Positions 8,972-17,706 are shown, numbered from the stretch's first letter. The stretch: 64,000 nucleotides of DNA from Mycolicibacterium sp. YH-1 (GCF_022557175.1 NZ_CP092915.1:3596001-3660000), one strand, 5' to 3'. The notes: generated by a model not told the origin, from the sequence alone. Program-made: numbers and translations.

Positions 8972-10464
8972 CTAGGTGGTGTATTGCGACCAGGGCTGGG
9001 CGGCTATCTCGGCGTGGCGATGGGCGACCTGGTAGCTGTAACCGAGGAGTTCGGCGACTAGGGGAGGGGGTACCTCGGCGACGAGGTTCTGGAGGGCCGC
9101 GTTTCGCGCTCCGAGCAGGTTGATGCCGAGCTGCCGCAGCCGCTTCATGATCGATTGCGAATCAAGGTGTTTCCCGGCACGCGATCCCGGAAAGAGCCAC
9201 GGGGTTTCGATGCTGCCTCCGGCGGTGCGCAGGTTGGGCCGGTCGCTGAGATGCTGTCGGACCATGTCGGCGAACGGCTCCGGGACCGGCGCGGGTTCCT
9301 TGCCGAGGGCGATCCGCAGTTCGTGCGGCGTCACCACGATCGCCGCGGTCGGCAGCGCCGCAACTCCGACCAGCGTCTGGGCGTAGAGCAGCAGCAGCGT
9401 GCCGGCGAGCCGGTAGGGGAGGGTGTCGGCATCACCGCCGAGGAGTTCCTTGAGTCAGGCCAGTCGCTGGTCCTGGGTCAGGATGCGGGTGGTCTTGGCT
9501 TGGCGGTGAGCGATCTGCACTGACTTGTTGATCTTGTTGGCTTTCGCCCAGACGAAGAACGTGCGAATCAGATGACGGGTGGTCGGGCCTGAAACCAGGT
9601 ACTCGTCGACGTCGTGCTGGTTGCAGGTGGCTGCGGTGCGGTGATGGGTCTCGTTGAGCCAAGTGAGAAACTTAATGGTCTCGGTAATCTCCTGTTTCGG
9701 CGAACGGACTGGCCCGTCGGAGGATTGGCCCGGCATGGAGTTTCGACGCAGTCGATTGAGGTGATGCCAGGTGGCGAACTGCTCGACCGGGCGGCGGACC
9801 GAGGGTTGCGGTATCGCCTCGAGCTTGGCGGCCAGCCAGGACTCGAATCGGGCCAGATGCTCGTCTCGTGGGGGCAGCAGGCCGTGGTGTTCGAGCATGC
9901 TGCGCAGATGCCCGACGAGTCGTCCACCGCCCAGATCGTCGAGGCCATCATGGGTGAGGGGGATCCGTCCGGACGACAGCCCGGTCAGCAGGTCCTGGAC
10001 TTTGAGTGACCGTTTCCACGTGTAGATGCTTTCGGGTCGGTCGACGTCGCAGAGGATGTCCACGATGGTGCTCATCGCGACCCGGTCGGCGGCCTCAATG
10101 ATCATCAAGACGGTCAGATCGTCGCGTATCACGCAGCGAGCGCATTGGCCCTTGCGAAAGATTTCACCTTCGGTGCCGCAGGTGCGGCACTGGTAATTAC
10201 TATTGATTCCGGCGCACCCCAAGCACACTGGCTGGGCGTAGCTGCGGTGAGCCCGTCCGGGGAGCACGCCGTCGTGGCCGCAGAGCGGGCAGATCCCGCG
10301 GGTGCGCATCGCGATGTAAAAGCAGCTGTGGCAGAGCTGGTCGCCGGGCCAATACACGCGCAGTGTGTTGACCACCGAGCGCAGCGGCTGCACTGCAAGG
10401 TTCCGGTGGTGACCCGTGGGCGGCCCTGGACGGTGGATCGGCGGTTCGGTTCAATCGGCATCAC
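8972..10464 (-). pseudogene. Zinc-ribbon recombinase/integrase-like gene, disrupted
   Basis: Third gene of a decayed recombinase module. From the GTG/ATG at 10464/10461 the product begins MPIEPNRRSTVQGRPRV and a CSRC knuckle, then shifts frame near 10385-10395 into a frame continuing VVNTLRVYWPGDQLCHSC, with further CPLCGHDG, CLGC, CRTC and CARC zinc knuckles. A long alpha-helical part follows. At 9455-9457 a TGA interrupts the frame (QRLA-stop-LKELLGGD), after which the same frame continues to 8972 with GSRAGKHLDSQSIMKRLRQLGI and AELLGYSYQVAHRHAE, a divergent recombinase-like C terminus. One frameshift plus one in-frame stop indicate a pseudogene. It begins inside the end of the HTH gene. 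Confidence 0.7.
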
Positions 10465-10802
10465 GGATCACCCGAGCACGGACGGGTCGCACCGCCTTGT
10501 TCAGCGGCACCACGTTGGGCGCCGCAGCGGCCTGCGCAGCGGCTGCGGGTTTCTTGCGCCGCACATCGCTGGCGGTCACGGTGAACCAAGTCCTCCACGC
10601 CACAGCTGAAGATGTCACACAGCGCGGCCAGCATTTGCAACGAAATACGTTTGGGCCGTTGATGAACCACGCGATAGATCTGGGGGCGGGAGAGCACGAT
10701 ACCGCGTTCGGCTAGCCGGGGGGTGAGATCGGTGCTGTTGTGCATGCTGTGCGCGGCCATCAGCTCGGCCAGACGCCAGGTGTAGTCGACCTGGCGTTTC
10801 AC
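10451..10802 (-). pseudogene. XRE-type HTH protein, frameshifted near C terminus
   Basis: Small Cro/CI-type DNA-binding protein, middle gene of the recombinase module. It starts at GTG 10802, overlapping the stop of the upstream recombinase (GTGA). The HTH is visible in residues ~25-85: DLTPRLAERGIVLSRPQIYRVV followed by ISLQMLAALCDIFSCGVEDLV. After EDLV the frame breaks at about 10584-10585 (one extra A on the plus strand). Removing that base restores a plausible lysine/alanine-rich tail ending at 10451, overlapping the next gene's start. The HTH domain itself could still be made. Confidence 0.65.
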
Positions 10803-11450
10803 GAGGTCTCCTCCTCACCGAAAGTCAGTGCCTCAGCGACGGTCTCGTCGAGCACGAGTCGCAGGGTGCGGACCCGGAAGTCGCTGGACACACAGGTATA
10901 GAGCGAGGTGGTGCTGGCGTGTTCGTGGCCCATCTGCTGCTGGACGAACAGGGGATCCCAACCGGCCTCGACGAGATGGGTGGCGTCGGAACGACGAAAC
11001 GAGTGCAGATCCAAGCCGTCGGACAAACCGAGGTCGTTGCAGTACCGTCGCAGCCGTGTCAGCACGGCGTCTTCGGAGACCAGGGCGCCACGCTCACTGG
11101 GGAATAGGTCGATGCCGTCATCCATGAACGGTTGGCCGTGTTTGAGCCAGTCGGCGATCACCTCTGAGGTCCAGTCGAACACCGTCAGCACGCTGCGGCG
11201 TTTGGGCGGAGATCCTTCCTTGGCCTTGCCATACCGGACGTGCACGAGGCCGTAACGGCCGAACTCACGGGCGTGCGGGTTGCGGGCGAAGCCGACGGTC
11301 TGCAGGTGGGCGCAGCTCGTTGAATCGCAGACCATAGGAGTAGGCGACCTTGAACATCACCGCATCGCGGTAGGCCGGCAACCAGCCCTTGCGGCCCGAC
11401 CCAGCGATGATCACGACCTGGTCATCGGCGTGGTCGAACACCTGATGCAA
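10799..11450 (-). pseudogene. Tyrosine recombinase, 5'-truncated and frameshifted
   Basis: Catalytic domain of a phage-integrase-type tyrosine recombinase, first gene of the module. Active-site signatures are intact: HSFRRSDATHL (H-x-x-R box), QQQMGHEHASTTSLYT (GH and the nucleophilic Tyr). Upstream, YRDAVMFKVAYSYGLRFNEL carries the first catalytic Arg region but is in a different frame; one extra base in the GGG run at about 11307-11310 separates it from HLQTVGFARNPHAREF. Sequence upstream of about 11450 no longer resembles a recombinase, so the N-terminal core-binding domain is also lost. Confidence 0.75.
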
Positions 11451-11737
11451 TATGCGGAAGTTAAGTTGACATAATGTGGCTTATCGGCATTTTTCTGACC
11501 TGGGGTTGTGTCGGCGGCCGGAGTTTTGTCCTGTCGCCATGGCCTGAGATCTCTCATTGAGCCGGCCCGGCCCCTGCACGCGGCGTCTTCGCCTTCGAAA
11601 CTGCCGGCGCCGGCCGAACGCAACTTCTGGCCGCCCACCGCACAGACTCCTGGCGCCGGGCGTCGTCGGCCCAAGGCCATCTGCATGTTGGCACGACGCC
11701 ACCAGCGACGCCAACCGCCGTGCCGCGCCTCTTTTGT

Positions 11738-11808
11738 CCTCCGCACCCCCGCCCCAAATACGTCACAGTGACGAATTGACCTGCGGCGCGGGTGTATTGA
11801 CGCACCTC
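11738..11808. repeat. Repeat copy A with CGTCAC-A-GTGACG palindrome
   Basis: About 71 bp running from CCTCCGCACCC to CGCACCTC. Its core is the perfect inverted repeat CGTCACAGTGACG at 11761-11773, preceded by AATA and followed by AATT. It is a direct-orientation relative of copy B, 374 bp away. Confidence 0.7.
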
Positions 11809-12111
11809 GTTGACATGGACAACCCAGACCATATTCGCCAGAACGTGGACCACACGGACCATCAGAACCGCACGCGGGACTCATGAGCCGACGGCCCACG
11901 CCCACTAGGAATCCGAGGATGCAATTCGCGTCTTCGGCGGCAACGGCCACACCGCCGCAACTCCGAAGCATCTCCCCCCAATCCGGCGGCGCCGTCGACG
12001 ATTCGAAACTCCTGGCGCTGTGCGTCGTCGACCTCAGGGCCATTCGCATCCTGCATGAGGAAGGACGACGCCTCCAGTGGTCCTAGTCGCCCCGCCAGGC
12101 CACGCTTCCAC

Positions 12112-12185
12112 CCTCCGCACCCTCGATGCCAATACGTCACTGTGACGAATTACGGTGTGGCGCAGGGATATTGATGGCGCACCTC
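12112..12185. repeat. Repeat copy B with CGTCAC-T-GTGACG palindrome
   Basis: About 74 bp from CCTCCGCACCC to CGCACCTC with core CGTCACTGTGACG at 12135-12147. Same order of blocks as copy A: upstream CCTCCGCACCC, AATA, palindrome, AATT, a GGTGTGGCGC/TGCGGCGCGGGTG block, TATTGA, CGCACCTC. The single central base differs (A or T). Confidence 0.7.
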
Positions 12186-12550
12186 ACTGGATGGGAACTG
12201 TAGCGTTCCATATCTGCCCGGCGCAACTGTTCGCGACGTTGCCAGAATTCGGGCGCGTGGCCGGCGACCATGCGGCAACCCGCGGCACGCGGATAGCATA
12301 TTCCGGGTGCGTCGATTAGTGATCACTGGGGCGAAAACTCTTCATTCACAACGGGTTCGGTGCCACCACCCGCAGTTGAGCTGCCTCCGCCCAACCGACC
12401 TGACTACGCCGCCGCGGCAACTACCCCAACACCGCCGGGCCGTTGCGCCACGGCACCCGGGCAGGTCGCGGACAACCTGACCGGGTCATCAAGTCGGCGC
12501 ACACCAAGGGATACTGCAACCGCAGGCGGACAGGCAGTTTCGGGCCACGC

Positions 12551-13201
12551 TCACACAGAGAGGCTTGGGTTCTCACTGTCTTCATCGGCGCGGTCGGCCC
12601 ATCCAGGCGAGGCGATGCACAGCAGCGCCTCAGCATGCGCGAGGAGATCCGCCTCGACTTCCTCGGGAGTCAACAGACCCGTCATCGCGTGTATGGCGAG
12701 GCCGTCTTCGAGGGCCACCATGGCTGTGGCGATCTTGGCGGGAGGAAGCAGCGGCGAGAAGTCACCGCTAGCGATCCCCGCCTCGACGATTCTCTGGTAC
12801 AGCGCGGCCTGGCCGCTGAAGAAGTGCCGACTCCAACTCGCAGCGGTGGGCTCGTCCACGATCACCGGAGCGACTTCGTAGAGAATCCGCGCCGCTTCAC
12901 GACGCTTTCCCGGATAGGGCGTGCCCAATGCGATGCACCGGCTGAGCATCGACAGCGGGAGTGTCTCTTTCGCGACGAGCCGCTCTCTCTCATCGAGGAA
13001 CTGCTTGGTCGCGGACCGATACACCTCGGCGAGAATGTCGTTGGCATCCGAGTAGTAGTAGAGCAACAACGCTGACGACATGTCTGCGGCTTCAGCGATG
13101 CGTTTAAGGTTGATCCCGGAGGCACCGTGTTTGTGGACCGCCGCTGTGGCGGCGGCCACGATCTCCGCGCGTCGCTTCTTCTGGTTACTCGGGCGAGCCA
13201 T
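12551..13201 (-). CDS. TetR family regulator
   Basis: 216-aa regulator. The start ATG at 13201 gives MARPSNQKKR and a normal TetR HTH (EIVAAATAAVHKHGASGI, LKRIAEAADMSSALLLYYYSDANDI) at residues ~10-60; earlier starts would add a non-homologous leader. The C-terminal ligand domain resembles regulators of the BetI type by overall length only. It lies 59 bp downstream of an APC permease in the same direction, so is probably the last gene of the hydrolase-permease-tetR unit. The perfect inverted repeat at 15500-15526 is its best candidate operator. Confidence 0.85.
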   Translation of the reverse strand: MARPSNQKKRRAEIVAAATAAVHKHGASGINLKRIAEAADMSSALLLYYYSDANDILAEVYRSATKQFLDERERLVAKETLPLSMLSRCIALGTPYPGKRREAARILYEVAPVIVDEPTAASWSRHFFSGQAALYQRIVEAGIASGDFSPLLPPAKIATAMVALEDGLAIHAMTGLLTPEEVEADLLAHAEALLCIASPGWADRADEDSENPSLSV

Positions 13202-13260
13202 GCTGCGACCTTCCCTGTGACTACTGACGGGCAGTCTATCGCAGCGGGGTCGGCGTCGAA

Positions 13261-14598
13261 TCAGCCTGCTTCTGAGGTGATCTCCGGCGGCGGACGCGAG
13301 AAGCCACGTGTGAGGACGACGAGGTAGACCAGACCGGCGACCAGCCAGCCGGCACCCAGCGTGACCGCGTGGGTGTCCAGGCTGATCAGGAAGTAGACGG
13401 TGATGGCGATGGCGGCACCCGCGAGCAGCACACGCACCCAACGGGCGGGTCCGCTCTCCTTGTCACGGAGAAGGAGCACCAGCACGCCGAGGTTCACCGC
13501 GGTGAACGCGGTGAACGCGCCGAAGTTGATGAACGACGTCGATGTGGTCAGCGTCATCTGGGTGGCAAACAGTCCGACGGCGCCGATCAGAGCGATGTTC
13601 AGAACCGGAGTTCCGAGTTTGGGATGGCGGTATCCGAAGAACTTCTTCGGCAGAACTCCGTCACGTCCCATGGTGAGCAGCAGTCGCGAGCCGCCGGCCT
13701 GCGCGGCAATCGACGACGCGAACCCTCCGATCACGAGCGCGGCGACGATCGTCGCCGACAGAAGATTTCCACCAGCTTGGGCCGCGATGTCGAACGCTGC
13801 CGAATCCACGTCGTTGACGACGGTCAGCGGGAGAACCAGCTCTGCGGCGAAACTCACCACGGTGAAGATCAGTCCCATTGCCAATGTCGCGATGACGATC
13901 GCGCGTGGGATCAAGCGTCGCGGGTCCCTTGCCTCGCCGGTCAGGGTCGTGATCGCGTCGAAACCGAGGAACGAGTAGCAGGCGATCGCTGCGCCCGCCG
14001 CAACTCCTGCCAGCGAGCTGTCCATGTTCCAGAAGGGGCTGAGAACCGATGCCCCGCCATCGCTCGCAGCGGTTCTCAGGGACAGTGCGACGAAGCAGAT
14101 CAGAACCAGGGCAACGAAACTCAGGAGCAGGAAGTTCGCCTTGTCGGCCACCCGGATTCCCAACACGTTGACGACCGAGACGATGAGCACCTGTGCCACG
14201 ATCCAGACCCAGAACGGCACTGCCTCGAACTGCGCGCTGAGAAACGAACCACTGATGAGGAAGATGACCATCGGCAGGAAGAAGTAGTCGAGGATCAAGA
14301 CCCAGCCCGCCATGAACCCTGTGTGGGCCCCCAGTGTCTTCCGGACGTAGCTGTAGGCGGAACCGGAGAGCGCGAACCTAGCCGACATCGTGGCGTAGCT
14401 GATCGCAGTCAGGAGCATAGCCACCGTGGCAAGCATGTAGCTTCCCGACGAGGTACCAGAACTGACTTCCGAGATGATTCCGAACGTGGCGAGCACGACC
14501 GCCGGAGCCATGTAGGCGATGCCGAACAACACAAGCGACGACAGTCCCAATTTGGATTGGGTCTGCTTCACCGCGACTGGGCTACTGGTCAATGACAT
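13261..14598 (-). CDS. APC-family amino acid/amine permease
   Basis: 445-aa inner-membrane permease with about 12 hydrophobic segments. Family hallmarks are the N-terminal GLSSLVLFGIAYMAPAVVLATFG, the YSFLGFDAITTLTGEARDPRR loop conserved in amino acid-polyamine-organocation transporters, and MGRDGVLPKKFFGYRHPKLGTP. The start ATG at 14598 is favoured over an upstream ATG because AAAGGAG sits 4 bases before it. It lies 41 bp downstream of a carbon-nitrogen hydrolase gene and upstream of a TetR gene, all co-directional. The substrate is likely an amine, amide or amino acid. Confidence 0.88.
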   Translation of the reverse strand: MSLTSSPVAVKQTQSKLGLSSLVLFGIAYMAPAVVLATFGIISEVSSGTSSGSYMLATVAMLLTAISYATMSARFALSGSAYSYVRKTLGAHTGFMAGWVLILDYFFLPMVIFLISGSFLSAQFEAVPFWVWIVAQVLIVSVVNVLGIRVADKANFLLLSFVALVLICFVALSLRTAASDGGASVLSPFWNMDSSLAGVAAGAAIACYSFLGFDAITTLTGEARDPRRLIPRAIVIATLAMGLIFTVVSFAAELVLPLTVVNDVDSAAFDIAAQAGGNLLSATIVAALVIGGFASSIAAQAGGSRLLLTMGRDGVLPKKFFGYRHPKLGTPVLNIALIGAVGLFATQMTLTTSTSFINFGAFTAFTAVNLGVLVLLLRDKESGPARWVRVLLAGAAIAITVYFLISLDTHAVTLGAGWLVAGLVYLVVLTRGFSRPPPEITSEAG

Positions 14599-14639
14599 GA
14601 TGCTCCTTTGCATCTGGGAACTCGAACAAGGGTGCTCGC

Positions 14640-15482
14640 TCAGGACTGGCGAGGTTGGATGCGCCCACCGCGGTACATCGGAAGGCTGGCGGTGGTGGCG
14701 TCGAGTTGGGACCAGACCCGGTTGAGGCCGGCCGTTCCATCGCGCTGCACCCTCGACGAATCCGAAAGATCGAGTACGTCGCTGAGGGCTTCCGTCGATG
14801 CATCGACGCTGCGAACCCGAAGCCGCCCTTCGGCGTCGTAGGCGATGCTCTGCCCGCGTCCGCCCGGTGCCGGAGCATTCACAGAAAGGACGGCAACTTG
14901 GTTCGCGATCGCCGTAGCCTGCAGGAGGACGAGTTCCTGCGCACGATCTGAGGTCGTGGTGCGGGCGACATTGACTATGGCATCCGCCCCCAGCCAGGCC
15001 AGTTGTCGACCGTGCTCGGGGAACCAGATGTCGTAGCAGATGGACAGCCCGATGGTTCCGTACTCGCCGAGACGGAACACCGTGAATTCGCCTCCGGGCG
15101 AGGTTCTTTCATATGGCTGCCAGGGGAACACCTTGCGATATGTCGCGACCCTGTGCCCTTCGGGTGAGTAGGCCGAGACAGTGTTGGCTACCGTGCCGTC
15201 CTCCGCGCGCTCGAACACACTGCCCGGGATCAGCCAGATCTGGTGCTCTCGTGCGAGCTGCTCGAGCGCTCGATCCCGCGGCCCGCCGGCGCTCTCGATG
15301 TACGGCTCGGCTTCAGGGAGCGGTGCGTTGGGCATTCCCCCACAGAGATGCATCTCGGGGAACACGACAAGTCTCGCCGCGGGATAGTCCGCGCACAGTT
15401 GGCGCACCTCATCCCGAAAGGCCTCGAGGCTCGTGACGGGCGGGTGCTGGGCAAGGCAATAGAAAAGCGGTCGAGTACTCAG
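14640..15482 (-). CDS. Carbon-nitrogen hydrolase (nitrilase superfamily)
   Basis: Cytoplasmic amidase-type hydrolase of the nitrilase superfamily. The Glu-Lys-Cys triad is visible: E in VVFPEMHL, K in TYRKVFPW and C in SICYDIWFPE. The frame is open to 15495 and the sequence STRPLFYCLAQHPPVTSLEAFRDEV is typical of the first strand and helix of this fold, so I extend to a CTG at 15482, preceded by AGGGGAG; the first GTG (15407) would remove strand 1. Neighbouring permease and TetR genes suggest amide or carbamoyl-amine utilisation. An N-carbamoylputrescine amidase role is possible but not indicated strongly. Confidence 0.82.
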   Translation of the reverse strand: MSTRPLFYCLAQHPPVTSLEAFRDEVRQLCADYPAARLVVFPEMHLCGGMPNAPLPEAEPYIESAGGPRDRALEQLAREHQIWLIPGSVFERAEDGTVANTVSAYSPEGHRVATYRKVFPWQPYERTSPGGEFTVFRLGEYGTIGLSICYDIWFPEHGRQLAWLGADAIVNVARTTTSDRAQELVLLQATAIANQVAVLSVNAPAPGGRGQSIAYDAEGRLRVRSVDASTEALSDVLDLSDSSRVQRDGTAGLNRVWSQLDATTASLPMYRGGRIQPRQS

Positions 15483-15499
15483 CGCACTCCCCTCTCAAA

Positions 15500-15526
15500 A
15501 GTTGTTTGAAGAGTATTCAAACAACT
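15500..15526. promoter_or_regulatory. Perfect 11-bp-arm inverted repeat operator candidate
   Basis: Arms AGTTGTTTGAA and TTCAAACAACT with a 5-bp GAGTA spacer, 17 bp upstream of the proposed hydrolase start and on the promoter side of the divergent PLP-enzyme gene. It is unusually AT-rich for this genome and the best candidate operator for the TetR protein at the end of the same minus-strand unit. Binding is inferred. Confidence 0.65.
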
Positions 15527-15782
15527 CCTTCTCCGCAAGGGCTGGCAGGGAGGAGTTCTTCCGCGACGCCCGTGATCCAGTGGTTAGCCGGGCACGCCGC
15601 GAGCTTCTTGACACCCCACGACCTGTTCGATAGATTTGGGCGGACCGTTTAACAACCATTTAGATCCGCGCTCGTGCCACCGTCAACGGACGACTGGCAG
15701 CCTTCGTCGGACCGACCAGACGCAGATGTCCGGTCAATTGGTTGACAGCACGCTGGTCCATCTACAGGAGAGTGATTTCCCG

Positions 15783-17288
15783 ATGACCCAACGCAGCGAC
15801 CAAACTCCGCGTCCCGTCGAAGTGATCGCGCTCAACACCTTTTCACCTGGTGACCAGATGGGCCTCGATGCCGAGACGAAGAGTCTGGTCGAGAGACGTC
15901 AGCGGGTCATGGGTTCTGCCTACAGGCTGTCCTACGAGATGCCGTTTCAGCCGGTTCGTGCGACGGGCACGAAGATCATCGACGTTCACGGCGACGAGTA
16001 TCTGGACGCCTACAACAACGTGGCGAGCGTCGGGCACAACCACCCGCGCGTCGTCGATGCCGTCACGCGTCAACTGCGGATGATCAACACCAACACTCGG
16101 TACCTGCAACGCGACATCATCGAGTACGCCGAGCAGTTGGTGTCCGTTCACGACGACGCGCTCGAGAACGTCATGTTCACCTGTACCGGCTCTGAAGCGA
16201 ATGACCTCGCGGTGCGCATGGCGCGGCAGACCACGGGCGGGACGGGCGTCATCGTGACGGACTACGCGTACCACGGGTGCACCCGTGACGTGGCGTCGTG
16301 GTCTCCCTCGTCAGGTGCGGGCACCGTTCTTGCCCCCGACGTTCGCCTAGTGCCGGCGCCCGACACGTTCCGACAGTCCCATCAGGACATTGCGGAGTGG
16401 TTCGCAGGCCACATCCAAGCCGCGATCGACGATCTACGGCGGCACGGCGTCAAACTGGCTGCGTTCGTCGTCGACAGTCTCTTCTCCTCGGACGGCATCT
16501 ATCCCGACACCGGAGTTCTCGCATCGGCGATCGAGGTCGTCCACAAGGCCGGCGGCCTGTTCATCAGCGATGAGGTCCAGCCGGGATTTGGCCGCACCGG
16601 TGCGGCGATGTGGGGGTATCAGCGAAGCAACATCGTTCCCGACATCATCACCATGGGCAAGCCAATGGGCAACGGCATGCCCATCGCCGGTGTCGTCGCC
16701 AAGAGGTCGGTCGTGGACACCTTCGGACAGAACGTCGCTTACTTCAACACCTTTGGCGGTGAGAACGCGCCAGTAGCTGCAGCACACGCTGTCCTCGACA
16801 TCATCCGCGACGAGGATCTCATCACCAACGCTCACGACAAGGGCACACAGCTCCTTGATGGCATGCGCGAGATCCTGGCTCGGAACCACATGCCTGCCGA
16901 CGTCCGAGGTGCCGGAATGTATCTCGGCGTCGAGTTCGTCGGCAGCCTCGACACCAAGGTCCCCGACCCTCAGACGGCAGCCACGTTCGTCAACGAGCTC
17001 CGCAAGCGCAAGGTTCTGACGAGCACGGCCGGACAGTTCGGAAACGTCATCAAGGTCAGGCCTCCCCTTGTCTTCGACCAGTCCGACGTTGATCGATTCC
17101 TCGCCGAATTCGATCATGTCGCGCGGTATCTCGGCTCCACCGCACGGGTGCGAGAGCCTGCGGCACGGCGACAGAACTCATCACCGGGTGTCGCCGCCAG
17201 CGGTGGTACCTACGGGCGCGAGGAACTCCGTCGCATGGTGATGGAAGAACTGTGTGAGCTGATCGGCCCGACCAACGGGTCTGCATAG
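15783..17288 (+). CDS. Class III PLP enzyme, ethanolamine-phosphate phospho-lyase-like
   Basis: 501-aa fold-type I PLP enzyme. Visible are GSEAN (136-140), DEVQPGFGRTG with the PLP-N1 Asp263, and MGKPMGNGMP with the Schiff-base Lys293. Several stretches (NTRYLQRDIIEYAEQL, GSEANDLAVRMARQ, PDIITMGKPMGNGMPIAGVV, YFNTFGGENAP, AVLDIIRDEDL) resemble the AGXT2L1/ETNPPL phospho-lyase branch, which cleaves O-phosphoethanolamine to acetaldehyde, ammonia and phosphate, rather than ordinary aminotransferases. Start ATG 15783 has AGGAGAG upstream; an ATG at 15726 is possible. A permease and an APH-fold kinase follow on the same strand, supporting a phosphorylation-then-lyase pathway. Alternative: an omega-amine:pyruvate aminotransferase. 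Confidence 0.8.
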   Translation: MTQRSDQTPRPVEVIALNTFSPGDQMGLDAETKSLVERRQRVMGSAYRLSYEMPFQPVRATGTKIIDVHGDEYLDAYNNVASVGHNHPRVVDAVTRQLRMINTNTRYLQRDIIEYAEQLVSVHDDALENVMFTCTGSEANDLAVRMARQTTGGTGVIVTDYAYHGCTRDVASWSPSSGAGTVLAPDVRLVPAPDTFRQSHQDIAEWFAGHIQAAIDDLRRHGVKLAAFVVDSLFSSDGIYPDTGVLASAIEVVHKAGGLFISDEVQPGFGRTGAAMWGYQRSNIVPDIITMGKPMGNGMPIAGVVAKRSVVDTFGQNVAYFNTFGGENAPVAAAHAVLDIIRDEDLITNAHDKGTQLLDGMREILARNHMPADVRGAGMYLGVEFVGSLDTKVPDPQTAATFVNELRKRKVLTSTAGQFGNVIKVRPPLVFDQSDVDRFLAEFDHVARYLGSTARVREPAARRQNSSPGVAASGGTYGREELRRMVMEELCELIGPTNGSA

Positions 17289-17706
17289 GCGCGATCGACC
17301 GCCCCACCCACACCGCTCCCCTGTGTTGACGACCAAATCGTAAGACTGGTTGAACCACCAGCTGGGTTCAGTCCGCCCAATGCCAAAGTCGACGTTCGGC
17401 GGCTCGCGCGACGCACCGTTCCTGCGCGCCCTCCCCCCGGCGCTCTTGGCTCCAGCGGCAATAGCGGTTCACTCTCCCAAATCCGTTTCCCACGAGCCAT
17501 GTTGACCGCATGGGTGACGTCTGACAAACCCGGCCGCGATTGCCAGGCGCTGCGCACGCAGCTGAGATCACGCCTTCGTTCCACTCCCCCCTAGGGCACT
17601 CAGAGTGATGCTTGACACAGCCATCGCCAACCGTTAAGTATTGAGGTCGTTATTTGGTCGGCTATCGGTTGGTCGACCGTCCCCATGACGACTGAGGAGT
17701 ACCGAT
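17289..17706. other. 418-bp intergenic region before the permease
   Basis: No credible gene. TTGGTCGACCG at 17669-17679 contains the palindrome GGTCGACC, loosely like the GGTC-N2-GACC core recognised by HutC-type GntR regulators, and TTGGTCG occurs once more about 15 bp upstream; the GntR/UTRA protein encoded downstream could bind here. A ribosome-binding GAGGAG precedes the permease start. Confidence 0.35.

Larger units (their letters stand above)
11451..12550. other. Non-coding 1.1-kb stretch with degenerate duplications
   Basis: No convincing gene on either strand: open frames here are low-complexity Arg/Pro/Ala products with no recognisable domain. The stretch holds two imperfect copies of a larger unit of roughly 370 bp, both containing GCGTCTTCG, an ACTCCTGGCGC-like block and a CGTCGTCG block, and ending in the better-conserved repeat annotated separately. 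A 10-bp palindrome AGTGATCACT lies at 12318-12327. It separates the recombinase remnants from the TetR gene. Confidence 0.55.

Noticed and set aside
9455..9457. Selenocysteine or programmed readthrough at the in-frame TGA
   Set aside because: No stem-loop typical of a SECIS was recognised downstream and neighbouring genes have independent frameshifts, so decay is simpler.
8972..11450. Calling the module a classical RIT (recombinases in trio) element
   Set aside because: Only one gene shows a clear complete tyrosine-recombinase active site, the middle gene is an HTH protein, and the ends are not definable.
11411..12140. Minus-strand open frames across the repeat region as genes
   Set aside because: The two copies differ in frame, give Arg/Gly-rich products and share no conserved protein; they are better explained as non-coding repeats.
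12318..12327. AGTGATCACT palindrome as a TetR operator
   Set aside because: It lies downstream of the TetR gene rather than at a promoter and is short enough to occur by chance.
13369..14595. A 408-codon plus-strand frame antisense to the APC permease
   Set aside because: Composition is extremely charged and lacks any fold; the permease on the other strand is convincing.
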